DNA of 64,000 nt. It comes from Luteipulveratus mongoliensis. GTDB taxonomy: Bacteria; Actinomycetota; Actinomycetes; Actinomycetales; Dermatophilaceae. Made by a program: the position numbers and the translations under genes. The notes under the pieces were generated by a model. It was not told the DNA's origin. It saw nothing but the letters and a program-made list of their open reading frames with translations, and searched no databases. Position 1 is the stretch's first letter, and each line of letters begins with the position of its first letter. This document shows positions 1 to 8,505 of the stretch, one piece after another. The stretch is from NCBI RefSeq assembly GCF_001190945.1, contig NZ_CP011112.1, positions 2,604,001 through 2,668,000 on the forward strand, given 5' to 3'.

Positions 1-832
1 CCACGTGGAGCGCTGCTCGGTCCTGGTGCACGTGATCGACTGCGCCACCCTCGAGCCGGGCCGCGACCCCATGACCGATCTCGACGTCATCGAGCACGAG
101 CTCTCCGAATACGTCCCCGACGCCTCGCTCGGCGGCAAGCCGCTGTCCGAGCGCACCCGCATCGTGGTTCTCAACAAGGCTGACGTGCCCGACGCCCGTG
201 AGCTGGCCGAGATGGTGCGCCCCGACCTGGAGGCCAAGGGCCTCGAGGTGCACATCGTCTCGGCGGTCGCGCACCAGGGTCTCAAGGAGCTCTCCTTCGC
301 GCTGGCCGGTCACGTCGCGACCGCCCGCGCCGAGGTCGAGGTCGCCACACCGGCCCGAATCGTGTTGCGCCCCAAGGCTGTTGACGACTCCGGGTTCGAG
401 GTTCGTCGTGAGCACACCTCCGACGGCGATATCTTCCGCGTCGTCGGTGAGCGCCCGACGCGCTGGATTCGCCAGACTGACTTCGCCAACGACGAGGCTG
501 TCGGCTACCTCGCGGACCGGCTCAACCGGCTCGGCGTCGAGGACGCACTCTTCAAGGCCGGTGCCGTCGCCGGGTCGACGGTCCTCATCGGACCGGTCGA
601 CAACGCCGTGGTCTTCGACTGGGAGCCCACCATGGCCACCGGCGCTGAGCTGCTCGGTGCGCGCGGCACCGACCTGCGGCTGGACGAGCAGCACCGTCCG
701 ACTCGCGCCGAGAGGCGCGATGAGTTCCACTCCCGCAAGGACGGCCAGCGCGAGGCGCGAGAGTCCCTGCAGGCCGAGCGTGAGGCCGGGATCTGGACCG
801 AGCGCCCGCCTGTCGAGGTCGACGAGGACTGA
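1..832 (+). CDS. obgE: GTPase Obg, C-terminal part (5' end outside window)
   Basis: The C-terminal part of the ribosome-assembly GTPase Obg (CgtA). The reading frame is open from the window edge, so the N-terminal glycine-rich domain and the first G motifs are missing. The G4 motif NKAD is seen near codon 58 and the G5-like HIVSA follows. An actinobacterial C-terminal Obg (OCT) domain comes after it, containing FRVVGERPTRWIRQTDFAND, and the end is charged. Obg acts in 50S assembly and stress control. Its position just upstream of proB is the usual actinobacterial order. The first ATG/GTG in the visible frame is not the true start. Confidence 0.93.
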   Translation, partial: HVERCSVLVHVIDCATLEPGRDPMTDLDVIEHELSEYVPDASLGGKPLSERTRIVVLNKADVPDARELAEMVRPDLEAKGLEVHIVSAVAHQGLKELSFALAGHVATARAEVEVATPARIVLRPKAVDDSGFEVRREHTSDGDIFRVVGERPTRWIRQTDFANDEAVGYLADRLNRLGVEDALFKAGAVAGSTVLIGPVDNAVVFDWEPTMATGAELLGARGTDLRLDEQHRPTRAERRDEFHSRKDGQREARESLQAEREAGIWTERPPVEVDED

Positions 833-909
833 GCGCCGACGTACGACGTCCGTTCCTCTGACATGGACATCGAGGCGACCGCCGCCCGCGCGAACTACGC
901 TCGGCTCCT

Positions 910-2055
910 GTGAGCGAGCCCAGCACGACGTCGGCACGCGCGGCAGTGGCCTCGGCGCACCGCGTGGTCGTCAAGGTCGGCTCCAGCTCGCTGACGGACG
1001 AGGCGGGCAACCTGTCGCCCGACCGCCTTGCGGCGCTGGTCGATGTGCTCGCCCGACGCCGTCTGGTCGGCAGCGAGATCGTGCTCGTCTCCTCTGGTGC
1101 GATCGCGGCCGGGATCAAGCCGCTCGCGCTCTCTCGTCGCCCGCGTGACCTGGCCACGCAGCAGGCGGCGGCTAGCGTCGGTCAGGGCGCGCTGCTGGCC
1201 GCCTACACGGGGGCGTTCGGCCGGCACGGCCTGACCGTTGGGCAGGTGCTGCTCACCGCTGACGACGTCACGCGGCGTACCCACTACACCAACGCGCGGC
1301 GCACCCTGGAACGTCTGCTCGCCCTGGGCGTTGTCCCGGTCGTGAACGAGAACGACACCGTCGCGACGCACGAGATCCGTTTCGGCGACAACGACCGGCT
1401 GGCTGCCCTGGTGGCGCACCTGGTCGATGCCGACGCGCTCGTGCTGCTCTCGGACGTCGATGCGCTGTACGACGGCCCGCCGAGTCGTGCCGGCAGCGCC
1501 AGGATCGCCGAGGTCGCCTCCGTGGAGGAGATCGCACATGTCGACATCGCCGGGACCGGATCCGGCGTCGGCACCGGCGGGATGCAGACCAAGGTGGAGG
1601 CCGCGACCATCGCTACGGCGGCTGGCGTACCCACGGTGCTGACGGCCACGCCCCTGGTGCAGGCTGCGCTGGACGGCGATGACGTCGGGACGGTCTTCCA
1701 CCCGACCCACGGGCGAGGCCGCGCACGACGCCTGTGGCTGGCGTACGCCACCACACCGCAGGGGCGCCTCGTCCTGGACGACGGCGCCGTGGCGGCCGTC
1801 ACGCAGCGAGGCAAGTCGTTGCTCCCGGCGGGGATCGTGGGGATCAACGGACGCTTCTCCGAGGGCGACCCGGTGGACCTCGTCGACACCCGCGACCAGG
1901 TCGTGGCGCGCGGTCTGGTCAACTACGACGCGAAGGAGCTGCCCGACCTGCTGGGTCGCAGCACCCGTGATCTGGCTCGCGAGCTCGGACCCGAGTACGA
2001 ACGAGAGGTCGTCCACCGCGATGACCTCGTAGTGATGCACGGACACCGGCGATGA
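910..2055 (+). CDS. proB: Glutamate 5-kinase
   Basis: Catalyses ATP-dependent phosphorylation of glutamate, the first step of proline synthesis, in the cytoplasm. The N-terminal amino-acid kinase domain starts VVVKVGSSSLTDEAGN. It contains SSGAIAAG and VVNENDTVATHEIRFGDND, and the 381-aa protein ends in a PUA domain (about residues 285-370). The GTG start at 910 gives a family-typical length. It overlaps the downstream DedA-like gene by 4 nt. proA follows that gene, so the two proline genes are split by one membrane-protein gene. Confidence 0.96.
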   Translation: MSEPSTTSARAAVASAHRVVVKVGSSSLTDEAGNLSPDRLAALVDVLARRRLVGSEIVLVSSGAIAAGIKPLALSRRPRDLATQQAAASVGQGALLAAYTGAFGRHGLTVGQVLLTADDVTRRTHYTNARRTLERLLALGVVPVVNENDTVATHEIRFGDNDRLAALVAHLVDADALVLLSDVDALYDGPPSRAGSARIAEVASVEEIAHVDIAGTGSGVGTGGMQTKVEAATIATAAGVPTVLTATPLVQAALDGDDVGTVFHPTHGRGRARRLWLAYATTPQGRLVLDDGAVAAVTQRGKSLLPAGIVGINGRFSEGDPVDLVDTRDQVVARGLVNYDAKELPDLLGRSTRDLARELGPEYEREVVHRDDLVVMHGHRR

Positions 2056-2879
2056 GCCCGGCCGACGAACGGAGAGACGACGTGGGGCAGCCCGCGCACG
2101 AGGGGACGGCTCCGGCCGACACCGAAGACCTGGACACTGCGCACCTCGACGGTGCGACCGCCAGTCGCGAGGTCGAGGGCGAGGAGGCCGAGGCCGAGGG
2201 CAAGGAGTGGTGGGAAGACCCGCGGATGCCCTGGAAGGGCAAGCCCGGACGCGCCGATCTGTGGTGCTGGGGCGCGATCTCGCTGATCGGCATCTACGGC
2301 TTGGTGACGCTGCCGTTGCGGCCGATCCTGCTCAGCCTCAACCCGTATGCACTGGCCGCGGTCAACGGCTCCTCTATCGCGATGGTCGACATCGGCGCCG
2401 ACGTCAAGCTGGGTGACGAGCCCTACTGGTGGATCGGGATGCTGCTCGCGTCCCTGTCCGTGATCAAGTTCGACTGGATCTTCTGGTGGGCCGGGCGCCT
2501 GTGGGGGCACGGGATCATCGAGGTGATCGCGGGTCGGTCGCGCTGGGCCGCACGCACCGCGCATCACGCCGAGCGACTGGCTCACCGGTTCGGCGCTCCG
2601 GCGCTCTTCCTCGTCTGGTTCATCCCGTTCATCCCCAGTGCGATCGTCTACGCCTTCCTCGGCAACGCCCGGATGAAGCTGCGGACGTTCCTGCTGATCG
2701 ACTTCCTCGGTGCGCTGTGCAACCGGGCCGTCTACGTCTATCTCGGCTACCGCATCGGTGAGCCCGCCAAGGACGTCGTCAACCTGATCAGCAAGTACAG
2801 CTGGTACATCTCGATCGCGCTGATCGTCGGGATCTTCGTCAGCAGCGCCCTGCGAGCTCGCAAGCAAGCTGCCGCCTGA
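2052..2879 (+). CDS. DedA/VTT-type membrane protein
   Basis: A 275-aa integral membrane protein. The first ~70 residues are acidic and probably cytosolic. Hydrophobic segments follow (around residues 75-95, 130-150, 185-205, 215-235 and 250-268). The region FGAPALFLVWFIPFIPSAIVYAFLG resembles the re-entrant Gly/Pro-rich part of DedA (SNARE-associated/VTT) proteins, which are linked to lipid scrambling and envelope integrity. It overlaps proB by 4 nt (ATGA), so it is probably co-translated. The DedA assignment rests on this motif and topology. The substrate is unknown. Confidence 0.7.
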   Translation: MSPADERRDDVGQPAHEGTAPADTEDLDTAHLDGATASREVEGEEAEAEGKEWWEDPRMPWKGKPGRADLWCWGAISLIGIYGLVTLPLRPILLSLNPYALAAVNGSSIAMVDIGADVKLGDEPYWWIGMLLASLSVIKFDWIFWWAGRLWGHGIIEVIAGRSRWAARTAHHAERLAHRFGAPALFLVWFIPFIPSAIVYAFLGNARMKLRTFLLIDFLGALCNRAVYVYLGYRIGEPAKDVVNLISKYSWYISIALIVGIFVSSALRARKQAAA

Positions 2880-2952
2880 ACGTGCTGCCGGCGCGTACGA
2901 CATGTGAGCACGCCTTCGTCATCGCAGCGATCCGCACCTAGGCTTGACGGTT

Positions 2953-4221
2953 ATGCAGACTTCACAGCTTCGGGTGGCGGTCGCGGGGAAGGCTGCGCTA
3001 GCGGCGAGCCGCCGGCTGGCGCTGCTCCCGAGGGCAGACAAGGACGCCGCGCTGCTGAGCCTCGCCGATGCGCTCGAGGCCGCGACCGACCGCATCGTCG
3101 CGGCCAACGGCAAGGATCTGGCTCGCGGTGAGAGCGCTGGGATGCCGGACAGCCTGCAGGATCGGCTGCGGCTGACACCGGAGCGCGTCGCGGCCATCGC
3201 GCAGGCCCTGCGTGACCTCGCGGCCCTGCCGGACCCGGTCGGGGAGGTCGTACGCGGGTCGACCCTCGCCAACGGCCTGCAGGTCACGCAGGTCCGCGTC
3301 CCGATGGGCGTGGTCGGGATGATCTACGAAGCCCGTCCCAATGTCACTGTCGATGCGGCCGGACTCGGCCTGAAGTCCGGCAACGCCATGATCCTGCGTG
3401 GCGGCTCGGCCGCCGCGAGCACCAACGCCGCGCTGGTCGAGACGATGCGCGAAGGACTGACGCGGCTGGGTCTGCCCGCCGACACCGTTCAGCTGCTGAA
3501 CGGCGGTCGCGAGGACGTGACCGCGCTCATCACCGCTCGAGGGCTCATCGACCTGGTGATCCCACGCGGTGGCGCCGACCTCATCCAGACCGTGGTCACT
3601 CAGTCCACGGTGCCGGTGATCGAGACCGGTGTCGGCAACTGCCACGTCTACATCGATGCGGCGGCCGACCTCGACATGGCGCTGGCGATCGCGGTCAATT
3701 CCAAGACACATCGTCCGAGCGTCTGCAACGCCGCGGAGTCCTTGCTGGTCCACCAGAAGGTGGCGGCCGACTTCCTGCCCAAGGTGCTCGCCGAGCTCGG
3801 GGGAGCGGGCGTTCTGCTGCACACCGACGAGCAGGCGAGCGCGGCCGCCGAAGCCGCCGGAGCCGCGTACGAACCAGTGACCGACGAGGACTGGGCGACT
3901 GAGCACCTGGCGATGGAGATGAGCGTGGGTGTCGTGCCGAGCCTGGACGCGGCCCTGGACCACATCGCGCTCTACGGCACTCAGCACACCGAGGCGATCG
4001 TCACCCAGGACCGGGCTGCGGCGCGGCGATTCACGGCGGAGGTCGACGCGGCCGTCGTCACGGTCAACGCCTCCACGCGGTTCACCGATGGCGGCGAGTT
4101 CGGTTTTGGTGCTGAGATCGGTATATCCACACAAAAGCTGCACGCGCGTGGTCCCATGGCGCTGCAAGAACTGACGAGTACCAAATGGATTGTCAACGGC
4201 GACGGCCAGATCAGGGTTTAG
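2953..4221 (+). CDS. proA: Glutamate-5-semialdehyde dehydrogenase (gamma-glutamyl phosphate reductase)
   Basis: NADPH-dependent reduction of gamma-glutamyl phosphate, the second step of proline synthesis. The aldehyde dehydrogenase fold is clear: [21 protein letters not shown], then [13 protein letters not shown], then [14 protein letters not shown]. The catalytic cysteine is in [15 protein letters not shown]. The C-terminus contains [21 protein letters not shown] 2953 gives 422 residues. An in-frame TTG at 2944 is possible, but neither start has a strong ribosome binding site. Confidence 0.96.
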   Translation: MQTSQLRVAVAGKAALAASRRLALLPRADKDAALLSLADALEAATDRIVAANGKDLARGESAGMPDSLQDRLRLTPERVAAIAQALRDLAALPDPVGEVVRGSTLANGLQVTQVRVPMGVVGMIYEARPNVTVDAAGLGLKSGNAMILRGGSAAASTNAALVETMREGLTRLGLPADTVQLLNGGREDVTALITARGLIDLVIPRGGADLIQTVVTQSTVPVIETGVGNCHVYIDAAADLDMALAIAVNSKTHRPSVCNAAESLLVHQKVAADFLPKVLAELGGAGVLLHTDEQASAAAEAAGAAYEPVTDEDWATEHLAMEMSVGVVPSLDAALDHIALYGTQHTEAIVTQDRAAARRFTAEVDAAVVTVNASTRFTDGGEFGFGAEIGISTQKLHARGPMALQELTSTKWIVNGDGQIRV

Positions 4222-4230
4222 GGAGCAGTT

Positions 4231-4926
4231 TTGGAAGGCACAGAAGTTCGCAAGCTGGCCGCGGTCGAAGACCGTCACTGGTGGTACGCCGAGCGGCGCG
4301 CCATTCTCGCCAAGGCGTTGGCCGGTCTGACACCTGGCAAGGCCGTCGACATCGGGGCGGCCGGTGGCGGCAACACCCGAGTTCTGGTCGAGCACGGCTG
4401 GTCGGCAGCACCGCTGGAGTACGGCGCCGACGGTGCCGAGGTCGCCAATGAGCGCGGACTCCCGGTGCTGCGTGCCGATGCCATGAAGATCCCGATCAAC
4501 GACGGCTCGTTGGACCTCGTGGTCGCCTATGACGTCCTCGAGCACCTTGAGGACGACGACCGCGCGGTGGAGGAGATCCACCGTTGCCTGCGGCCCGGAG
4601 GCGCCTTCTTGATCTCGGTGCCGGCCGACCCACGTCTGTGGTCGGCGCACGACGAAGCCGTTGGACACGTGCGGCGCTACACCCGCCCGGAGCTGATCGG
4701 TCTGCTGGAGCGGCACGGGTTCGAGATCGACTCTGTCGTCTCCTGGATGGTGCTGCTGCGTCCGGCCGTTGCCTGGCGGCGGCGTTCGACCTCCGGCAGC
4801 GACCTGGACGACCCGCCGCGCCTCGTCAACGCCGCCCTTCGGTCGGTGGTCGCGATGGAGCGGGTGCTGCCCCTCGGCAAGCTGCCGGGCGTCAGCCTGG
4901 TCGTACGCGCTCGCCGGCCTGCCTGA
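4231..4926 (+). CDS. Class I SAM-dependent methyltransferase
   Basis: A 231-aa protein with a Methyltransf_11-type Rossmann domain. Motif I is AVDIGAAGGGNTRVL (about residues 38-52). LDLVVAYDVLEHLEDD comes next, followed by LRPGGAFLISVPA and HVRRYTRPELIGLLERHGF. Such proteins next to a polyprenol-phosphate-type GT2 often act on envelope glycans or lipids, but the substrate cannot be read here. The TTG start follows GGGAG a few bases upstream, right after proA. Its 3' end overlaps the convergent glycosyltransferase by 35 nt. Confidence 0.8.
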   Translation: MEGTEVRKLAAVEDRHWWYAERRAILAKALAGLTPGKAVDIGAAGGGNTRVLVEHGWSAAPLEYGADGAEVANERGLPVLRADAMKIPINDGSLDLVVAYDVLEHLEDDDRAVEEIHRCLRPGGAFLISVPADPRLWSAHDEAVGHVRRYTRPELIGLLERHGFEIDSVVSWMVLLRPAVAWRRRSTSGSDLDDPPRLVNAALRSVVAMERVLPLGKLPGVSLVVRARRPA

Positions 4927-5908
4927 CCTCGGCGTCGGGCCGGCGTTCGCTTGGGCTCACAGCCTTCGCGTTCACCGGCCCGAGCAGTGAGTCGTAGGCG
5001 ACGTAGTAGGTCGGCCGGGCCTGCTGGGTGGAGTAGATCCGCCCGACGTACTCGCCGAGGATGCCGAGGCACAGCAGCTGCAGTGCGGCGAACCCGGCGA
5101 CGATCACCACCGTTGAGGTCCAGCCCGAGATGGCGTTGCCCATGAGCTTGCTGATCACGGCGTAGGTGAGCAGCGCAGCCGCGATCGCGAAGCCCCCCAG
5201 CCCGAACCACGTCGCCAGGCGCAGGGGTGCCAGGCTGAACCCGGTGACCGAGTCGATCGTGAGCTTGAGCATCTTGGACAACGGGTACTTCGAGTCGCCA
5301 GCAGCGCGAGCATCCCGCTTGTAGCCGACCTCCGCCTCGGGAAAACCGAGCGTCGGGATGACCAGCCGCAGCACGCGGTGGTGCTCCGGCAGGGCGTTGA
5401 CGGCGTCGACCGTCGCGCGGGACATGAGGCGGAAGTCGCCGGCGTCCATCCGGATGTCGTCGCCGCCGATGATCCGCATCATGCGATAGAACCCGCGGGC
5501 CGTCGTGCGCTTGAAGGCACTGTCGGTGCTCCGGTCGCTGCGGACGCCGTAGATGACGTCGGCACCCTGAGCACGGCCCGCCTCGAGCATCTCGCCGATG
5601 ACTTCGGGCGGATCTTGCAGATCGGCGTCGATCGTGGCGATCCAGCCGCCTCGTGCGTTGCCCAGGCCGGCCGAGATCGCGGCCTGATGCCCGGAGTTGG
5701 CGCGCAGCCGGATCACGCGCAGCTGCGGCCACTCACGCAGGAATCGCTGCAGCAGCACGGGTGTCTGGTCGCCTGAGCCGTCGTCCACGGCGACGACCTC
5801 GTACGACACGCCGAGCGCGTCCAGGGTCGGTCGTAGTCTCTCGACGAACAGTGGAAGGACCTCTTGCTCGTCGTACATGGGCACGACGACGGACAGCTCT
5901 GGAGTCAT
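4892..5908 (-). CDS. Family 2 glycosyltransferase (DPM1/GtrB-like, two C-terminal TM helices)
   Basis: A 338-aa inverting glycosyltransferase of the polyprenol-phosphate sugar transferase type. The GT-A nucleotide site starts SVVVPMYDEQEVLP. AVDDGSGDQTP and the metal-binding IDADLQDPPEV follow. Two transmembrane helices (about residues 235-260 and 270-295) anchor the C-terminus, ending GEYVGRIYSTQQARPTYYV, as in GtrB/ArnC-like enzymes. It probably charges a lipid carrier with a sugar at the inner membrane face. ATG 5908 is chosen because the conserved N-terminus begins there. Confidence 0.88.
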   Translation of the reverse strand: MTPELSVVVPMYDEQEVLPLFVERLRPTLDALGVSYEVVAVDDGSGDQTPVLLQRFLREWPQLRVIRLRANSGHQAAISAGLGNARGGWIATIDADLQDPPEVIGEMLEAGRAQGADVIYGVRSDRSTDSAFKRTTARGFYRMMRIIGGDDIRMDAGDFRLMSRATVDAVNALPEHHRVLRLVIPTLGFPEAEVGYKRDARAAGDSKYPLSKMLKLTIDSVTGFSLAPLRLATWFGLGGFAIAAALLTYAVISKLMGNAISGWTSTVVIVAGFAALQLLCLGILGEYVGRIYSTQQARPTYYVAYDSLLGPVNAKAVSPSERRPDAEVRQAGERVRPG

Positions 5909-5969
5909 GGTGCGCACAGGATAGACGACCCTTTCTGGGTCAACCCGGTGCAGCAAGTAGGCTGCGCCC

Positions 5970-6161
5970 ATGACGTCGTCCTTGATCTCTTTCGCCGCTG
6001 CAGAAGGCGAGCACGCCGAGCGTGAGCTGCCCATGCCGCCCATCGGTTACGGGCTGTGCGCGATCGGCTTCTTCCTGATCCTGCTGGCCATCCTCTGGTC
6101 GTTCCGCAACACCGCAGCCAAGCTCGGCGCGACGACGCCACACCACGAGCAGGAGCACTGA
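5970..6161 (+). CDS. Small single-pass membrane protein
   Basis: A 63-aa protein with one hydrophobic helix ([19 protein letters not shown], about residues 27-45). The N-terminal half is charged and the tail is His/Glu-rich. Similar small proteins are common immediately before nadD in actinobacteria, but no function is known to me. Its stop codon overlaps the likely nadD start by 4 nt (CTGA). Confidence 0.65.
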   Translation: MTSSLISFAAAEGEHAERELPMPPIGYGLCAIGFFLILLAILWSFRNTAAKLGATTPHHEQEH

Positions 6162-6766
6162 CCATCAGGCTTGGCGTCATGGGCGGCACGTTCGACCCGA
6201 TCCACCATGGTCACCTGGTCGCCGCCAGCGAGGTGCAGTCGCTCCTCGACCTCGATGAGGTCGTCTTCGTGCCGACGGGTCAGCCCTGGCAGAAGGCCGG
6301 CAAAGTCGTCACCGAGGCCGAGCACCGCTACCTCATGACCGTCATCGCGACGGCTTCCAACCCTCGCTTCTCGGTCAGCCGGGTCGACATCGATCGTCCC
6401 GGCCCGACCTACACGCTCGATACGCTCAAGGACCTGAAGCGCCAGCGGCCGGACGCCGAGCTGTTCTTCATCACCGGCGCCGACGCGCTCGCGCAGATCC
6501 TGTCGTGGAAGGGCGTGGACCAGATGTGGGACCTCGCCCAGTTCATCGGGGTGACCCGCCCCGGGCACGTGCTGACCGACGACGGCCTCCCGCCGGACAA
6601 GGTCACCCTGCAGGAGGTGCCCGCCATGGCGATCAGCTCGACCGACTGCCGCAAGCGAGTCGTCAACGACAAGCCGGTCTGGTATCTCGTGCCCGACGGT
6701 GTCGTCCAGTACATCGGTAAGTACAACCTCTACCGGCCTGGTGCCGGAGAGCTTCAGGAGGACTGA
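6158..6766 (+). CDS. nadD: Nicotinate-nucleotide adenylyltransferase
   Basis: Adenylates nicotinic acid mononucleotide to deamido-NAD in NAD synthesis. Nucleotidyltransferase motif: [20 protein letters not shown]. The C-terminal ISSTDCR (ISSTxxR) motif is also present. The start is unusual. The first in-frame ATG (6179) would delete RLGV of the first beta strand. A CTG at 6158 overlaps the previous stop as CTGA, like the ATGA/GTGA overlaps elsewhere in this window, with AGGAG close upstream. I therefore prefer CTG, which adds seven residues. It is followed directly by rsfS. Confidence 0.93.
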   Translation: MTIRLGVMGGTFDPIHHGHLVAASEVQSLLDLDEVVFVPTGQPWQKAGKVVTEAEHRYLMTVIATASNPRFSVSRVDIDRPGPTYTLDTLKDLKRQRPDAELFFITGADALAQILSWKGVDQMWDLAQFIGVTRPGHVLTDDGLPPDKVTLQEVPAMAISSTDCRKRVVNDKPVWYLVPDGVVQYIGKYNLYRPGAGELQED

Positions 6767-7123
6767 GTGGCCGCCACGACCCGAGCCATCGATCTGGCCA
6801 AGGCCGCAGCCGCAGCCGCCCAGGACAAGATCGCGACCAGTGTCATCGCCATTGACGTGAGCGACCAGCTCGCGCTGACCGACGTGTTCGTGATCGCCTC
6901 GGCGTCCAGCGAGCCCCAGGTCTCCGCGATCGTCGACGCCGTCGAGGAGCGCCTGCATGCGTTGCAGGTCAAGCCTGTTCGTCGAGAGGGCCAGCGCGAA
7001 GGGCGCTGGGTCCTCATCGACTTCGGAGACATCGTCGTCCACGTCCAGCACGAGGAGGAGCGTGAGTTCTACGCCCTCGAGAGGCTGTGGCGTGACTGCC
7101 CGACGATCGATCTGACGGTATGA
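6767..7123 (+). CDS. rsfS: Ribosomal silencing factor RsfS
   Basis: A 118-aa Iojap/RsfS protein that binds uL14 on the 50S subunit and blocks subunit joining under starvation. Recognised by the family core: VIAIDVSDQLALTDVFVIAS, then EGQREGRWVLIDFGDIVVHV, then REFYALERLW. GTG start directly after nadD and a 4-nt overlap with the next gene. The nadD-rsfS-phosphatase order is conserved in actinobacteria. Confidence 0.94.
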   Translation: MAATTRAIDLAKAAAAAAQDKIATSVIAIDVSDQLALTDVFVIASASSEPQVSAIVDAVEERLHALQVKPVRREGQREGRWVLIDFGDIVVHVQHEEEREFYALERLWRDCPTIDLTV

Positions 7124-7851
7124 GCGGCAACGTTGCCGGCTCGGCGGAGCCTGCGACGCCGGACGGAGGAGGCGCTGCGCGAGGGGGCATAGTGAGCGAG
7201 AAGGCCCACGGGCCTTCTGAACGACTCATGCGCGCCGGCTCGAGCCGGCGCCGGATCATCGTGTGGCGCCATGGTCAGACCACGCACAACGCGGCCGGCA
7301 TCTGGCAGGGACAGCTCGATACTGAGCTGTCCGAGCTGGGTCGTGAGCAGGCCGCTGCTGCAGCCGCCGTCATCGCCGGCTACGAGCCGGGACGGATCAT
7401 CGCCTCCGACCTCAAGCGCGCGTCCGAGACCGCGCGGGCGCTGGGCGACCTCGTGGGTCTCACACCGGCGTACGACCCCCGCCTGCGTGAGATTCATGTC
7501 GGCGAGTGGCAGGGCCTCACCGCGGGGGACGTGGCTGAGGGCTATCCCGAGCTGCAGGACGCACTGGCCCGTGGTGAGGACGTCGCACGTGGCGTCACCG
7601 GCGAGACGATCGCACAGGTCGTCGACCGGGTCAGCGAGCTGCTCGATGAGCTCACGGCAACGCTGGGGGAGGGCGAGACCGTGGTCCTCGCGACGCACGG
7701 TGTCACCGGACGTGCGCTGGCCGCACACCTGGTCGGCATCGACCAGGGTGTCGCGTGGATGTCGCTGGCCGGCCTGCACAACTGCCACTGGGTCGAGATC
7801 GTGGAGCACCGGTTCGGCTGGCGGATCGAGTGCTGGAACCTCGGCGCATGA
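7120..7851 (+). CDS. Histidine phosphatase family protein (GpgP-like)
   Basis: A 243-aa phosphoglycerate-mutase-like phosphatase. The phosphohistidine motif is VWRHGQTTHN near residue 49. SDLKRASETARALG and REIHVGEWQGLT follow, and the second catalytic His is in VVLATHGVTGRALAAHL. The gene after rsfS in mycobacteria (Rv2419c) is glucosyl-3-phosphoglycerate phosphatase, which makes that function a reasonable but unproven guess. The ATG at 7120 overlaps rsfS. The first ~36 residues are low complexity, so GTG 7192 or ATG 7228 could be the real start. Confidence 0.83.
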   Translation: MSGNVAGSAEPATPDGGGAARGGIVSEKAHGPSERLMRAGSSRRRIIVWRHGQTTHNAAGIWQGQLDTELSELGREQAAAAAAVIAGYEPGRIIASDLKRASETARALGDLVGLTPAYDPRLREIHVGEWQGLTAGDVAEGYPELQDALARGEDVARGVTGETIAQVVDRVSELLDELTATLGEGETVVLATHGVTGRALAAHLVGIDQGVAWMSLAGLHNCHWVEIVEHRFGWRIECWNLGA

Positions 7852-8342
7852 GCACGGACACGCCGTACCGGTCGCGCAAGCACCTGCAGCCCCAGCTGCT
7901 CGCTCGCGTCATGAACTACTGGCCGCCGATGCTCGGCACGGGCATCCGGGTGCAGCAGATCGCCGACGACTGGACACGCGCGCGGGTGAAGCTGCCGTTG
8001 ACGCGGCTCAACCGCAACCAGCACGGCACCGCGTTCGGCGGCTCGATCGGGGCCATGTCGGACGGGTTCTACGCGCTGCTGCTGATGCATCAGCTCGGTA
8101 AGGACTACAAGGTCTGGGACCAGGCGGCCGAGATCGAGTACGTCAGTCCGGGCACCGGCACGATCTACGCCATCTTCGAGATGCCGGTCGAGGTCGTGGC
8201 CGATATCCGGCGGCGCTGCGAGGGCGGAGGCAAGGTCCTGCAGTGGTTCGAGACGGATCTGACGCTGCGCGACGGCACCGTCGTGGCACGGGTTCGACGG
8301 CAGGTCTACGCCCGCAAGAAGCGCGAGGCAGCAGCGACCTGA
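7848..8342 (+). CDS. DUF4442/YiiD-type hotdog-fold protein
   Basis: A 164-aa protein with a hotdog (thioesterase-like) pattern. LNRNQHGTAFGGSIGAMSDGFYALLLM is the central helix and IEYVSPGTGTIYAIFEM a strand region. This resembles the DUF4442 family of putative acyl-CoA thioesterases. It overlaps the phosphatase gene by 4 nt (ATGA). The substrate is unknown. It is the last gene before the tRNA-Ala. Confidence 0.72.
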   Translation: MSTDTPYRSRKHLQPQLLARVMNYWPPMLGTGIRVQQIADDWTRARVKLPLTRLNRNQHGTAFGGSIGAMSDGFYALLLMHQLGKDYKVWDQAAEIEYVSPGTGTIYAIFEMPVEVVADIRRRCEGGGKVLQWFETDLTLRDGTVVARVRRQVYARKKREAAAT

Positions 8343-8369
8343 GCCGGTCGTTCGGCGGGCGGGCCCGAT

Positions 8370-8399
8370 TTGGTCGCGGGGAGATCGACTGGCTAGAGT
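8370..8399 (+). promoter_or_regulatory. Putative promoter of tRNA-Ala
   Basis: A TTGGTC -35 element at 8370-8375 and a TAGAGT -10 element at 8394-8399 are separated by 18 nt. They end 33 nt before the tRNA. This is a fair match to an actinobacterial housekeeping sigma promoter. Confidence 0.45.
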
Positions 8400-8432
8400 A
8401 TGCCGGTCGCCGCGATTCGCGGAGATGCACCT

Positions 8433-8505
8433 GGGGCTGTGGCGCAGCTGGTAGCGCACTTCCATGGCATGGAAGGGGTCAGGGGTTCGAGTCCCCTCAG
8501 CTCCA
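8433..8505 (+). tRNA. tRNA-Ala (anticodon GGC)
   Basis: Full cloverleaf read by hand. The acceptor stem GGGGCTG pairs with CAGCTCC (one G-T). The D arm is GCGC/GCGC. The anticodon stem CTTCC/GGAAG encloses the loop ATGGCAT, giving anticodon GGC (Ala, GCC codons). The T stem AGGGG/CCCCT carries TTCGAGT. The discriminator is A, and the following bases are CCC, so an exact CCA end is not encoded. The last 9 nt overlap the 3' end of jetD on the opposite strand. Confidence 0.96.

Noticed and set aside
2998-4716. 572-codon minus-strand open frame over proA
   Set aside because: It is a GC-rich shadow frame opposite proA and the methyltransferase, with no recognisable domain.
7127-7138. Perfect palindrome GGCAACGTTGCC
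   Set aside because: It is within the coding region just after a start codon, with no promoter context, and is probably chance.
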